Assembly (NCBI RefSeq): GCF_900199635.1
Contig: NZ_LT962687.1
Coordinates: 1,287,501-1,351,500 of the forward strand
Direction of reading: 5' to 3'
Origin: Anaerotruncus massiliensis (ex Togo et al. 2026)
GTDB taxonomy: Bacteria; Bacillota; Clostridia; Oscillospirales; Ruminococcaceae
Length of the DNA: 64,000 nucleotides
A program made the translations under genes and the position numbers. Shown here piece after piece: positions 43,185 through 52,702 of this stretch; within the stretch, counting starts at the first letter, position 1; every line of letters begins with the position of its first letter. The notes beneath the pieces were generated by a model. The model ran no database searches. It saw only the letters and a list, made by a program, of their open reading frames with translations, and was not told the origin of the DNA.

Positions 43185-44939
43185 TTGGAAATACGGATGG
43201 CCGGGATCGACAGCTCCCGCGCCCCGGTCGGGGTACGGGAGCGGTTCGCGATGACCGCTTCGGCCGCGTCCGAGGCGGCGGCGCGCGCCTGCCGGGAGTT
43301 TGGCGCAAAGGGGTGCGTCCTTCTCTCCACCTGCAACCGCACCGAGCTGTGGTTGAGCGGGCGCGCTTCGCTCGAACCCTATGAGCTGCTCTGCGCGCTC
43401 AGGGGCGCGGAGCCCGGCGCGCACCGGGACTGCTTTGTCCGCCGCGAGGGCCTTGAGGCGGCGGAACATCTCTTCCAGCTCGCGTGCGGAATGAAATCCC
43501 AGGTCTTCGGAGAGGACCAGATTTTGACCCAGGTCGGGACCGCCCTCTCCCTCGCCCGGGAGGCGGGCGCGGCCGACGCGGTGCTGGAAACCCTCTTCCG
43601 GTCGGCCGTCACCTCGGCCAAGAAGGTTAAAACGGCCGTCCGCCTGACGGAGGCGGACCAGTCGGTGGCGGTGCGGATGGAGGCGTTTTTGAAGGGCGTC
43701 ATGGGACCGCTCGCGGGTACGCCCTGCCTGGTGATCGGAAACGGAGAGATGGGGCGGCTCGCGGCGCGGCGGCTTGTGGAGGCCGGGTGCCGCGTCTCGA
43801 TGACGGTGCGCCGCTACCGCCACGGGGAGGTTTCGCTGCCGGACGGCGTGGAGGCGGTTTCCTATGAGGAGCGGCTCTCCCTCCTGCCGCGGGTGCGCCT
43901 GGTGGTCAGCGCGACTGCCAGTCCACACTATACGCTGCGCGCGGCGGAGGTCGGGCCCGCTCTCTCGGGGCCGAAGGTATTCTGCGATCTCGCGGTGCCC
44001 CGGGACATCGACCCGGCGATCGCATCCCTGCCGGGAGCGCGGGTTTACGACACCGACGGGATCTGCGGCGTGGCGGACGCCCGCCGCGATGAAGCCGCTC
44101 TGATGCGGGCACGGGAGATCCTCGCGGACGGCCTTGCGGAATTCGCGCGGTGGTACGGCTTTCGCGCGGTGGTGCCCGCGGCAAGGGAGACCGGCGAGCT
44201 CGTCGCCCGGGATTTTATGGGCCGGGTGGAAAAGACGGTGAGCGGCCTCGGACTCTCCGGGGAGGCGGAGGAGGAGCTTCTCGGCCGGCTGCGGGCTTCG
44301 GCGGAAAAGACGGTCGACAGGCTGCTCTTTGGCCTGCGGGAGACGCTGCCGTCCGAGCTGTGGCAGCCCTGTATGGACGCGCTGCATCTGGCCGCCGGAG
44401 GGCGCGCCGAACCCGCGGGGCCGGGCGATTTTGCCCCCCGGCCCGCGGCCGGAGGGGCGGAAAACGCTCCGCGTTTTCCGCTGTTCGTCGATCTGACGAA
44501 CAGCAAAATCGCCCTCGTGGGCGGCGGCCGCGTCGCGGCGCGCCGCGCGAAGGCGCTCGCCCCCTTCGGCTGTTCCCTCACGGTGATCGCGCCGGACATC
44601 TCCCCGGAGATCGAGGCGCTCGGCGCGCGGATCGTCCGCCGCGCCTTCCGGGCGGGCGACTGCGCGGGCTTCGACCTTGTGCTCGCGGCGACCGACGACC
44701 GGGAAACCAATCACGCGGTCGGGGAGGAAGCCCGGCGGCTGGGCATCCCGGCGAACGTCTGCGACGCGCCGGGGGAGTGCGGCTTCTTTTTCCCGGCGGT
44801 TGTGCGGCGGGACGCGCTCGTCGTCGGGGTGACCGCCAGCGGGACGAACCACGCGCTGGCAAAGGCCGCGGCGGACAGTCTCCGCACGCGGATGGAGGAA
44901 TGGATCCCAAAGGAGGTGACGGCGGATGCGGCGACGTAA
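43185..44939 (+). CDS. hemA: Glutamyl-tRNA reductase fused to a precorrin-2 dehydrogenase domain
   Basis: Start TTG 43185, six bases after GGAGG, gives a standard HemA N-terminus (MAGIDSSRAPVGVRERF). The catalytic Cys is residue 50 (LSTCNRTEL). The NADPH domain contains LVIGNGEMGRLAARRL, and the dimerisation domain follows. From about residue 428 a second module appears (FPLFVDLTNSKIALVGGGRV, VLAATDDRETNHAVG, FFFPAVV). This is the Met8/CysG N-terminal dehydrogenase that oxidises precorrin-2 to sirohydrochlorin and can add iron. Total 584 aa against about 430 for HemA alone. One polypeptide thus holds the first and the last steps of siroheme synthesis. The stop overlaps hemC. Confidence 0.95.
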   Translation: MEIRMAGIDSSRAPVGVRERFAMTASAASEAAARACREFGAKGCVLLSTCNRTELWLSGRASLEPYELLCALRGAEPGAHRDCFVRREGLEAAEHLFQLACGMKSQVFGEDQILTQVGTALSLAREAGAADAVLETLFRSAVTSAKKVKTAVRLTEADQSVAVRMEAFLKGVMGPLAGTPCLVIGNGEMGRLAARRLVEAGCRVSMTVRRYRHGEVSLPDGVEAVSYEERLSLLPRVRLVVSATASPHYTLRAAEVGPALSGPKVFCDLAVPRDIDPAIASLPGARVYDTDGICGVADARRDEAALMRAREILADGLAEFARWYGFRAVVPAARETGELVARDFMGRVEKTVSGLGLSGEAEEELLGRLRASAEKTVDRLLFGLRETLPSELWQPCMDALHLAAGGRAEPAGPGDFAPRPAAGGAENAPRFPLFVDLTNSKIALVGGGRVAARRAKALAPFGCSLTVIAPDISPEIEALGARIVRRAFRAGDCAGFDLVLAATDDRETNHAVGEEARRLGIPANVCDAPGECGFFFPAVVRRDALVVGVTASGTNHALAKAAADSLRTRMEEWIPKEVTADAAT

Positions 44940-45810
44940 AATCCGCTTTGGCAGCAGGGAGAGCAGACTCGCGGTCATCCAGAGCGAACTGGTGATGGAT
45001 GCGATCCGCCAGGCGCATCCCGACTGGGAGCTGGAGCTCGTGACGATGAAAACGACGGGCGACGTGATTCTCGACCGCCCGCTCGACCGGGTGGGCGGCA
45101 AGGGCCTTTTCGTAAAGGAGCTCGACCGCGCGCTCCTGGAGGGCCGCATCGATTTCGCGGTACATAGCCTCAAGGACCTGCCGATGGAGCAACCGGAAGG
45201 GCTGCCCATCCTGGCCTATTCCCGCCGCGCCGACCCGCGCGACGTGCTGGTTCTGCCGGAGGGCGCGGACCGCCTGGACCCGGAAAAGCCGCTTGGCTCG
45301 TCGAGTCCGCGCCGTGCACTCCAATTGGGGGGCCTTTTTCCCGGGATGCGGGTGGAAAGCGTGCGCGGCAACATCCAGACCCGCCTCTCCAAGATGGACG
45401 GCGGACAGTTTTCCGCGCTGGTGCTGGCCTATTCGGGCATCCTGCGCCTCGGACTGGAAAACCGCGTCAGCAGAGTCTTTTCCACCGATGAAATGCTCCC
45501 GGCGGCGGGCCAGGGGATTCTGGCGGTGCAGGGGAGGGCGGGGGAGGACGCCTCCTTCCTCAGCTGCGCCGATGACGAAAATTCGCGGGCCGCGGGGCTC
45601 GCGGAACGCGCCTTTGTGCGCGCGCTCGACGGGGGCTGTTCCTCCCCCATCGCCGCCTATGCGGAGCTTCACGGGCAGGAGCTTCGGCTGACCGGCCTCT
45701 ACTGCCGGGAGGCGGACGGGAGCCATACGGTCGAACGCATAACCGGTAGCCGGACGGATGCGGAAAAGCTCGGCGTCCTGTTGGCCGAACGGATGAGGAG
45801 GCGGGTATGA
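44926..45810 (+). CDS. hemC: Porphobilinogen deaminase (hydroxymethylbilane synthase)
   Basis: The 294-aa protein overlaps hemA by 14 bases. It has IRFGSRESRLAVIQSE at the start, TTGD and VGGKGLFVKELDRALLEGRI, HSLKDLP with the catalytic Asp region, and the cofactor Cys238 in DGGCSSP, to which dipyrromethane attaches. It joins four porphobilinogen units into hydroxymethylbilane. A 4-base overlap leads to the next gene. Confidence 0.97.
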   Translation: MRRRKIRFGSRESRLAVIQSELVMDAIRQAHPDWELELVTMKTTGDVILDRPLDRVGGKGLFVKELDRALLEGRIDFAVHSLKDLPMEQPEGLPILAYSRRADPRDVLVLPEGADRLDPEKPLGSSSPRRALQLGGLFPGMRVESVRGNIQTRLSKMDGGQFSALVLAYSGILRLGLENRVSRVFSTDEMLPAAGQGILAVQGRAGEDASFLSCADDENSRAAGLAERAFVRALDGGCSSPIAAYAELHGQELRLTGLYCREADGSHTVERITGSRTDAEKLGVLLAERMRRRV

Positions 45811-47327
45811 GCGGAAAGGTCTATCTGGTCGGCGCGGGCCCGTCCGACGCGGGACTGCTGACCCTCAAGGGTTATGAACTGCTGCAAACCGCCGACGTGG
45901 TGGTGCACGACGCGCTCGTGGGCGGGGAGGTGCTCGGGCTGATTCCGCCCGAAACCCGCCGTGTCGACGTGGGCAAGCACGCGGGGAACCATCCGGTGCC
46001 GCAGGAGGAGATCAACCGCATCCTGCTGCGGGAGGCGCTCGAGGGGCATACCGTCGTGCGGCTCAAGGGCGGGGACCCCTTCCTTTTCGGGCGGGGCGGC
46101 GAGGAGCTCGAGCTGCTCGCGGAGCGGGGCGTCCCCTTCGAGGTGGTGCCGGGCGTGACCTCGGCCGTCGCGGTGCCCGCCTACGCGGGCATTCCCGTGA
46201 CCCACCGGGACTGCTGCTCATCGGTGCACATCATCACCGGCCACACGAAAAAATCGCCGGGCGCGCGCACCGACTATCGGGCGCTCGTCCGCTTGGGCGG
46301 CACGCTGGTCTTTCTGATGGGGGTCGCTGCGCTGGAGGAGCTCTGCGCGGGACTGCTCGGCGGCGGCATCGACCCGGCCACGCCCGCCGCAATTTTGGAG
46401 CGGGGGACCACGGCCCGCCAGCGGCGGATTTCTGGAACGGTCGAAACCCTGCACCAAAAGGCACGGGAAGCGGAGGTCGGGACCCCGGCGGTCATCGTCG
46501 TGGGGGAGGTCTGCGCGTTGGCGGAGCGGTTCTCCTGGGCGGAGAAGCGCCCGCTCGGCGGCAGGCGGGTGATCGTCACCCGTCCGCGAAAGCTTGCCTC
46601 CCGCATGACCGCGAAGCTGCGCGCGCTGGGCGCCGAGGTCCTGGAGCTGCCGTCGATCGTGACGGAGCCGGTCGCGCCGAATCCGGCGCTTGACGAGGCG
46701 CTCGCGCGGATCGGCGAATACGGCTGGCTCGTCTTCACGAGCCCGACGGGGGTGCGCGTCTTCCTGGAGCACCTGCGCGAAACCCGCTTCGACCTGCGGC
46801 GGCTGGGCGGGGTGCGGCTGGCCGCGATCGGCCCGTCGACCGCCGGGGCGCTCGAGGAGCGCGGGCTGCTGCCCGCGCTCCTGCCCGAACGCGCCTACGC
46901 CGCCGCGCTCGGCGCGGCGCTGGCGGAACGCGCCGCCGGGGAGCGGGTGCTCATCTGCCGCGCGAGGCAGGGCTCGCCCGAGCTGACGCGCGCGCTCGAC
47001 GCGGCGGGGATCTCCTACGACGATCTCCCGCTCTACGAGACGCGTTACGCCCATCCGGACGCGAAGCGCGCGGCGGAGCTGCTCGACGCGGGGGAGATCG
47101 ACTATGTGGCGTTCACGAGCGCGTCGACCGTCCGGGGGTTTGCGGAGACGCTCGGGAAACGGGATTACCGGGAGGTCCGCGCGGTCTGCATCGGGGAATC
47201 GACCGCCGCGGCCGCGCGGGAATACGGAATGAAGATCGAAATTGCCGGGGAGCCGTCAATCGACGCGATGGCAGACCGGATGGCGGAACTGAGTGAGAAG
47301 GAGCGTAAGGGATATGGAGCTTATTGA
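45807..47327 (+). CDS. cobA-hemD: Uroporphyrinogen-III C-methyltransferase / uroporphyrinogen-III synthase fusion
   Basis: The 506-aa protein carries the SAM-dependent methyltransferase CobA first (about 1-245: VYLVGAGPSDAGLLTLKG, VVRLKGGDPFLFGRGGEE, GIPVTHRDCCSSVHIITGH). HemD follows (about 250-500: GGRRVIVTRPRKLASRM, WLVFTSPTGVRVFLEHL, VAFTSASTVRGFAET). HemD closes hydroxymethylbilane to uroporphyrinogen III and CobA methylates it twice to precorrin-2. This fusion is common in Clostridia. The methyltransferase commits the pathway to siroheme or cobalamin. Confidence 0.97.
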   Translation: MSGKVYLVGAGPSDAGLLTLKGYELLQTADVVVHDALVGGEVLGLIPPETRRVDVGKHAGNHPVPQEEINRILLREALEGHTVVRLKGGDPFLFGRGGEELELLAERGVPFEVVPGVTSAVAVPAYAGIPVTHRDCCSSVHIITGHTKKSPGARTDYRALVRLGGTLVFLMGVAALEELCAGLLGGGIDPATPAAILERGTTARQRRISGTVETLHQKAREAEVGTPAVIVVGEVCALAERFSWAEKRPLGGRRVIVTRPRKLASRMTAKLRALGAEVLELPSIVTEPVAPNPALDEALARIGEYGWLVFTSPTGVRVFLEHLRETRFDLRRLGGVRLAAIGPSTAGALEERGLLPALLPERAYAAALGAALAERAAGERVLICRARQGSPELTRALDAAGISYDDLPLYETRYAHPDAKRAAELLDAGEIDYVAFTSASTVRGFAETLGKRDYREVRAVCIGESTAAAAREYGMKIEIAGEPSIDAMADRMAELSEKERKGYGAY

Positions 47328-48297
47328 GAGGCCGAGAAGGCTGCGGAAGACCCCGGCCGTCCGCGGGCTGGTGCGGGAGACGCGGGTGTCGAAATCCGCG
47401 CTGGTCTATCCGATCTTCGTCAAGGAGGGGCGGGGGATCGCCGAGCCGATCCCCTCGCTCGACGGGCAGTTCCGCTACAGCCCCGACATGCTGCAGGTGG
47501 AGCTTGAAAAGGTGCGGGAGGCGGGGGTGCCCGCCGTGCTGCTCTTCGGGCTGCCCGCGCATAAGGACGAATGCGGCTCGGGCGCGTGGGACGACGAGGG
47601 CGCGGTGCAGCAGGCGCTGCGGCTGGCCAAACGGGACTTTCCCGAACTCTATCTCATCACCGACGTGTGCATGTGCGAATACACCTCCCACGGGCACTGC
47701 GGCATTTTGAACGGCCGGGAGGTCGACAACGACAGGACCCTTGAGTTGCTTGCCAAAACCGCCCTCTCCCACGCGCGGGCGGGCGCGGACATGGTCGCGC
47801 CCTCCGACATGATGGACGGCCGGATTCTCGCGCTGCGCCGGGCGCTCGACGGCGCGGGCTTTTCCGACACGCCGATCATGTCCTATGCGGTCAAATACGC
47901 CTCCGCCTTCTACGGGCCCTTCCGCGACGCGGCGGGCTCGGCGCCCGCCTTCGGCGACCGGCGGGGCTACCAGATGGATTACCACAATGTCCGGGAAGCG
48001 GTCCGGGAGGCGGCCCTCGACGTGGAGCAGGGGGCGGACGTCCTGATGGTGAAGCCCGCGCTCTCCTATCTCGACGTGGTGCGCGAGGTCAAGTCGCGGT
48101 TCGACCTGCCGCTGGCCGCCTACAGCGTCAGCGGGGAATACGCGATGATCCGGGCGGCGGGGAAGGCGGGCCTCATCGATGAGGCGGCGGTCGCCTGCGA
48201 GGCGGCGGTATCCGTCTTCCGCGCGGGAGCGGACATCCTCATCACCTACTACGCCAAGGAGCTCGCGGGCTGGATCGACGAGGGGAGGATCGGCTGA
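47314..48297 (+). CDS. hemB: Delta-aminolevulinic acid dehydratase (porphobilinogen synthase)
   Basis: ATG 47314 overlaps the end of cobA-hemD; 327 aa. The zinc-binding Cys segment [14 protein letters not shown] is present. So are the two active-site lysines, Lys194 ([15 protein letters not shown]) and Lys247 ([11 protein letters not shown]). It condenses two aminolevulinate molecules to porphobilinogen. The gene is coupled to hemL by TGATG. Confidence 0.97.
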   Translation: MELIERPRRLRKTPAVRGLVRETRVSKSALVYPIFVKEGRGIAEPIPSLDGQFRYSPDMLQVELEKVREAGVPAVLLFGLPAHKDECGSGAWDDEGAVQQALRLAKRDFPELYLITDVCMCEYTSHGHCGILNGREVDNDRTLELLAKTALSHARAGADMVAPSDMMDGRILALRRALDGAGFSDTPIMSYAVKYASAFYGPFRDAAGSAPAFGDRRGYQMDYHNVREAVREAALDVEQGADVLMVKPALSYLDVVREVKSRFDLPLAAYSVSGEYAMIRAAGKAGLIDEAAVACEAAVSVFRAGADILITYYAKELAGWIDEGRIG

Positions 48298-49571
48298 TGG
48301 GACGTTCGGAGGAACTGTTCGAGCGGGCGAAAAGGGTTATCCCCGGCGGGGTCAACAGCCCGGTGCGGGCGTTCGGCTCGGTGGGGCTGACGCCGCGCTT
48401 CATCTCCCGTGCCGACCGGCAGAAAATATACGACGCGGACGGGCGTGCATACACCGATTACGTCGGCTCGTGGGGGCCGATGATCCTCGGGCACAACCAT
48501 CCCGTGGTGCGCGAGGCGGTCGAGCGCGCGGTGAAGGACGGCCTCAGCTTCGGCGCGGCGACCGAGCGCGAGGTGGAGATGGCGGAGCTCGTCTGCGGGG
48601 CGGTCCCGTCGGTCGAGCTGGTGCGGATGGTCAATTCGGGCACCGAGGCGGTCATGAGCGCGGTGCGCGCGGCGCGCGGCTTTACCGGACGGGACAAGCT
48701 CGTCAAATTCGCGGGCTGCTACCACGGCCACAGCGACGCGATGCTCGTCAAGGCGGGCTCGGGCGTGATGACGGCGGGGGTGCCGGACAGCGCGGGGGTG
48801 CCCGCGGCCTGCGCCGGCGACACGCTGACCGCCGCCTATAACGACCTTGAGAGCGTGGAGCTGCTCTTCGCGGAGAACCCGGGGAAGATCGCGGCGGTCA
48901 TCGTCGAGCCTGTCGCCGCCAATATGGGCGTGGTGGAGCCCGCCGGGGGCTTTTTGAAGGGGTTGCGGCGGCTCTGCGACGAAAACGGCGCGGCTCTCAT
49001 CTTCGACGAGGTGATCACCGGCTTCCGGCTGGCGTTCGGCGGCGCGCAGGAGCGGTACGGCGTCGAGGCCGACCTCGTCACCTACGGCAAGATCATCGGC
49101 GCGGGGATGCCGGTGGGCGCCTACGGCGGGCGGCGGGAGATCATGGAGCGGGTCGCGCCGGTGGGGAGCGTCTACCAGGCGGGCACCCTCAGCGGCAATC
49201 CCGTCGCGATGGCGGCGGGGCTTGCCCAGCTCCGTTACCTGCGGGAGCACCCGGAGGTCTACGCGCATATCGAAAGCCTCGGCCGGAGGCTGCGCGGCGG
49301 GCTGCGGGAGGCCGCGCCCGGCTGCGCGGTGACGGGCGCGGGGTCGCTCTGCTGCCTCTTTTTTACCCCCGGCCCGGTCGTCGATTACACGACGGCGAAG
49401 GCGGCCGACACCGCGCGGTTCGCGCGCTGCTTCCGGTTTTTGCTCGACCGGGGGATCTACACCGCGCCCAGCCAGTTCGAGGCGCTCTTCCTCTCGGACG
49501 CGCACACCGAGGGGGACGTGGACGCCCTTGCGGCCTGCATCGCGGATTTCTTCCGCACGGAAAAAAACTGA
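48297..49571 (+). CDS. hemL: Glutamate-1-semialdehyde 2,1-aminomutase
   Basis: The 424-aa PLP enzyme overlaps hemB by one base. It shows [19 protein letters not shown], the glycine-rich [20 protein letters not shown], the PLP Asp in [11 protein letters not shown] and the Schiff-base Lys265 ([17 protein letters not shown]). It converts glutamate-1-semialdehyde made by HemA into 5-aminolevulinate. It is the last gene before a terminator. Confidence 0.97.
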   Translation: MGRSEELFERAKRVIPGGVNSPVRAFGSVGLTPRFISRADRQKIYDADGRAYTDYVGSWGPMILGHNHPVVREAVERAVKDGLSFGAATEREVEMAELVCGAVPSVELVRMVNSGTEAVMSAVRAARGFTGRDKLVKFAGCYHGHSDAMLVKAGSGVMTAGVPDSAGVPAACAGDTLTAAYNDLESVELLFAENPGKIAAVIVEPVAANMGVVEPAGGFLKGLRRLCDENGAALIFDEVITGFRLAFGGAQERYGVEADLVTYGKIIGAGMPVGAYGGRREIMERVAPVGSVYQAGTLSGNPVAMAAGLAQLRYLREHPEVYAHIESLGRRLRGGLREAAPGCAVTGAGSLCCLFFTPGPVVDYTTAKAADTARFARCFRFLLDRGIYTAPSQFEALFLSDAHTEGDVDALAACIADFFRTEKN

Positions 49572-49580
49572 ACGGGACCG

Positions 49581-49618
49581 GAAAGGGCCGCCGCGGGAAA
49601 CCGCGGCGGCCCTTTCCA
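49581..49618 (+). terminator. Terminator of the siroheme operon
   Basis: A 16-bp stem (about 49581-49596 with 49601-49616) with a GAAA loop and a short T run. Confidence 0.82.
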
Positions 49619-49653
49619 TTGCCAAACCCTGGCCACCTGATTCATTTTTTCAA

Positions 49654-49684
49654 TTGGCAAGCATATTGTTAACCATGTTATACT
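49654..49684 (+). promoter_or_regulatory. Promoter of asrABC
   Basis: TTGGCA (49654-49659) and TATACT (49679-49684) with a 19-bp spacer. The long spacer and surrounding AT-rich half-sites such as TTGTTAACCAT suit control by the LysR regulator encoded downstream. Confidence 0.5.
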
Positions 49685-49749
49685 ATTCACAAAGGGAGCC
49701 GTGCCGTCCGGGGACGCTCCATCCAACGAGGAAAGGCGGAAGAAAACAG

Positions 49750-50784
49750 ATGGGATATCGCTTGAGCTATCCGGAGGCAGACGAGCTCTTCCGGAAACTG
49801 TCGGCGGAGTATGAGATCTACGCGCCGAAGCTGTTTGAGAAACAGGGCCGTTATTCCGATACGGACATTGTCCGGTACGACCGGGTAAAACGGGCCGAGG
49901 AGATCGTCTGGGACCGCAAATCGGACTTTTCGGCCAAGGAGGTCGTCAGCCCGATCACCCAGACCATTTTTTACTTTACCGAGGACGAATACCGCGAGAG
50001 CCGCACGGGCGCCAAAAAGCTCCTCATCTTCCTGCGCCCCTGCGACATCAACGCGTTTGAGCACCAGGACAAGATCTACCTGGAGAATGGCGGCATCGCC
50101 GACGTGTTCTACCAGCGGGTGCGCGACCGGGTGCGCTTTGTGCTGATGGAGTGTACCGAGGGGTGGGACACCTGCTTCTGCGTCTCGATGGGCGCCAACC
50201 GCACGAACGACTATTCCGCCGCCGTCCGGCGCGACGAAAACGGCCTGCTCTTCTCGGTCCCCGACCCCGAGCTGGCCCCCCATTTCGCCGGGAACCGGGA
50301 GGAGCCGTTCGAGGTCCGGTTCATCGAGCAAAACGATTTCACCGTGGAAATCCCCGAGATCCCCAATAAGGACGTGCTCAACAAGCTCAAAAAGCACCCG
50401 ATGTGGCAGGAGTTCAACGACCGCTGCATCAGCTGCGGAAGCTGCACCGTCGCGTGCAGCACCTGCACCTGCTTCACCACGGTGGACAAAATCTACGACG
50501 AAAACGCCCACGCGGGCGAACGCCGCCGCGTGGCGGCCTCCTGCCAGGTGGCGGGCTTCGACTGCATGGCGGGCGGGCATGAGTTCCGCACGACCGCGGC
50601 CGACCGGATGCGCTACCGCGTCCTACATAAGGTGCACGACTACAAGGCCCGTTTCGGCGATTTCCACATGTGCGTGGGCTGCGGGCGGTGCAGCGCGAGA
50701 TGCCCGAAGTTCATCTCGTTCCCCGCCACCATCAACAAGATGGCCGCCGCGATCAAAGAGATCGTCGCCGCCGAACGCCAGTGA
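49750..50784 (+). CDS. asrA: Anaerobic sulfite reductase subunit A
   Basis: The 344-aa protein has a large N-terminal domain (LLIFLRPCDINAFEHQDKIY, characteristic of AsrA and related hydrogenase subunits). Two [4Fe-4S] ferredoxin clusters follow near the C-terminus (CISCGSCTVACSTCTCF and CVGCGRCSARCPKF). AsrA carries electrons toward the catalytic AsrC subunit in the cytoplasm. It is the first gene of asrABC, 16 bases before asrB. Confidence 0.95.
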   Translation: MGYRLSYPEADELFRKLSAEYEIYAPKLFEKQGRYSDTDIVRYDRVKRAEEIVWDRKSDFSAKEVVSPITQTIFYFTEDEYRESRTGAKKLLIFLRPCDINAFEHQDKIYLENGGIADVFYQRVRDRVRFVLMECTEGWDTCFCVSMGANRTNDYSAAVRRDENGLLFSVPDPELAPHFAGNREEPFEVRFIEQNDFTVEIPEIPNKDVLNKLKKHPMWQEFNDRCISCGSCTVACSTCTCFTTVDKIYDENAHAGERRRVAASCQVAGFDCMAGGHEFRTTAADRMRYRVLHKVHDYKARFGDFHMCVGCGRCSARCPKFISFPATINKMAAAIKEIVAAERQ

Positions 50785-50800
50785 AAGAAGGAGGATACCG

Positions 50801-51592
50801 ATGAACAATCCCGTCATGCCGAAACCCCATCAGATTCTGGATATCATCCGGGAGACCAATCTGGAATACACCTTCCGGATTGAGACGGATATGCGTCCCC
50901 AGCACGGGCAGTTCTTTCAGCTCTCCCTCCCGCGCGTCGGCGAGTGCCCCATCTCGGTGAGCAATTTCGGGGAGGGGTGGATGGAGTTCACCATCCGCTC
51001 GGTCGGCAAGGTGACCGACCAGTTGTTCTCCCTCCAGCCGGGCGACGAGCTTTTTGTGCGCGGCCCCTACGGAAAGGGCTGGCCGATCGACGAGCTGCGC
51101 GGCAAGCACCTCGTCGTCGTCGCGGGCGGCACGGGCGTTTCGCCGGTGCGCAGCCTGCTCAACAAATGCGCCGCCGAGCCGGACTTCGTGAAGAGCGTCG
51201 ACCTCATCTGCGGCTACAAAAATGAGGACTGCATCCTCTTCCGCCCCGATCTCAGGCGCTGGGCGGAGAAATTCCGCGCGATCTACACCCTCGACAGCCA
51301 GGTGTGCGAGGGGTGGGAGACGGGGCTCGTCACCACCCACATCTCGAAGGTGCCGTTCGACTCCTTCGGGGACGATTACGCGGTGATCATCGTCGGCCCG
51401 CCCGTCATGATGCACTTCTGCGGTCTGGAATGCAAAAAGCTCGGCATCCCGGACGAAAAGATCTGGGTCTCCTTCGAGCGCAAAATGTCCTGCGCCGTGG
51501 GCAAATGCGGGCACTGCCGCATCGACGAGACCTATGTCTGCCTGGAAGGCCCCGTATTCAACTATACGGTCGCCAAAGACCTGTTGGATTGA
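50801..51592 (+). CDS. asrB: Anaerobic sulfite reductase subunit B (flavin/[2Fe-2S] reductase)
   Basis: ATG 50801 follows AAGGAGG; 263 aa. It has a ferredoxin-NADP reductase fold with the flavin-binding part FQLSLPRVGECPISVSNFG, the nucleotide-binding VVVAGGTGVSPVRSLL, and a C-terminal [2Fe-2S] loop (SCAVGKCGHCRIDETYVCLEGP). It draws electrons from NADH or NADPH for sulfite reduction. Confidence 0.95.
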   Translation: MNNPVMPKPHQILDIIRETNLEYTFRIETDMRPQHGQFFQLSLPRVGECPISVSNFGEGWMEFTIRSVGKVTDQLFSLQPGDELFVRGPYGKGWPIDELRGKHLVVVAGGTGVSPVRSLLNKCAAEPDFVKSVDLICGYKNEDCILFRPDLRRWAEKFRAIYTLDSQVCEGWETGLVTTHISKVPFDSFGDDYAVIIVGPPVMMHFCGLECKKLGIPDEKIWVSFERKMSCAVGKCGHCRIDETYVCLEGPVFNYTVAKDLLD

Positions 51593-51607
51593 GGAGGGAA
51601 CAAGCGG

Positions 51608-52642
51608 ATGAACCAGGATATCAACATTAAAAAACTCCAGAAGAACTGCTGGCGGCAGTCGAAGGTGCCGGGCGAATTCATGCTCCAGATGCGGGTCCCC
51701 GGCTCGATGATCAGCGCGAAGCACCTCGAGCGGGTCCAGTATATCTGCCAGACGTGGGGCAACGGCAATTTCCACGTCGGCATGCGCCACACCCTCAACG
51801 TGCCGGGCGTCAAATACGAGGACATCCCGGCGGTCAACGACTACATCTCCGAGTACCTCGAAGAGGTCGAGTGCGACATGTGCGACGTCGACATGGAGAC
51901 CGACGCGGGCTATCCGACGATCGGCTCCCGCAACATCATGGCCTGCATCGGCAACACCCACTGCATCCTCGCCAACTACAACACCCAGGACCTCGCCCGC
52001 AAGCTGGAACCGCTCGTCTTCCCGAGCCACTACCACATCAAGATGTCCCTCTCGGGCTGCCCGAACGACTGCGGCAAGGGCCACTTCAACGATTTCGGCA
52101 TCGTCGGCATCTCCAAGATGGTCTACCACTATGAGCGGTGCATCGGCTGCGGCATGTGCATCGACGCGTGCAAAAAGCACGCGACCGGCGTGCTCTCCTT
52201 CACCGAGGACAAAAAGATCGCCAAGGACACCTGCTGCTGCGTCGGCTGCGGCGAGTGCGCGACCGTCTGCCCCGCGGGCGCGTGGACCCGCAGACCCACC
52301 AAGTTCTTCCGCGTGCTGGTGGGCGGGCGCACGGGCAAGCAGTCCCCCCGCATGGGCAAGACCTTCCTCAACTGGGTCACCGAGGACGTCCTCCTCACGG
52401 TCATCGGCAACTGGCAGAAGTTTTCCGCCTGGGTGCTGGACCACCAGCCCGTCTATATGCACGGCGGCCACCTGATCGACATGGCCGGCTACGACAAGTT
52501 CAAGGAGATGATGCTCGAGGGCGTCACGCTGAACCCCGAGGCGACGGTGGCGCAGCGCATCCTGTGGACAGAGACCGAGTACCGCGCCCAGATCAACGTG
52601 ATCCCGCTTTCCGAGCACCCCAAGGCGGGCCCGCGAAAATAA
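51608..52642 (+). CDS. asrC: Anaerobic sulfite reductase subunit C (siroheme catalytic subunit)
   Basis: The 344-aa protein (ATG after GAGGAGGG) has the siroheme/[4Fe-4S] ligands C-x5-C (ACIGNTHC) and C-x3-C (SGCPNDCGKG). Two extra ferredoxin clusters follow (CIGCGMCIDACKKHATGVLS and CVGCGECATVCPAGAW). It reduces sulfite to sulfide. The siroheme operon directly upstream supplies its cofactor. A terminator follows. Confidence 0.96.
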   Translation: MNQDINIKKLQKNCWRQSKVPGEFMLQMRVPGSMISAKHLERVQYICQTWGNGNFHVGMRHTLNVPGVKYEDIPAVNDYISEYLEEVECDMCDVDMETDAGYPTIGSRNIMACIGNTHCILANYNTQDLARKLEPLVFPSHYHIKMSLSGCPNDCGKGHFNDFGIVGISKMVYHYERCIGCGMCIDACKKHATGVLSFTEDKKIAKDTCCCVGCGECATVCPAGAWTRRPTKFFRVLVGGRTGKQSPRMGKTFLNWVTEDVLLTVIGNWQKFSAWVLDHQPVYMHGGHLIDMAGYDKFKEMMLEGVTLNPEATVAQRILWTETEYRAQINVIPLSEHPKAGPRK

Positions 52643-52657
52643 TGGGCCGCCTGCCGG

Positions 52658-52695
52658 AAAAAGCCTCCCGCGCATACGCGCGGGAGGCTTTTTTG
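52658..52695. terminator. Bidirectional terminator between asrC and the LysR gene
   Basis: AAAAGCCTCCCGCG pairs with CGCGGGAGGCTTTT; A and T runs on both sides allow action in both directions. Confidence 0.9.
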
Positions 52696-52702
52696 GCGCC
52701 GG

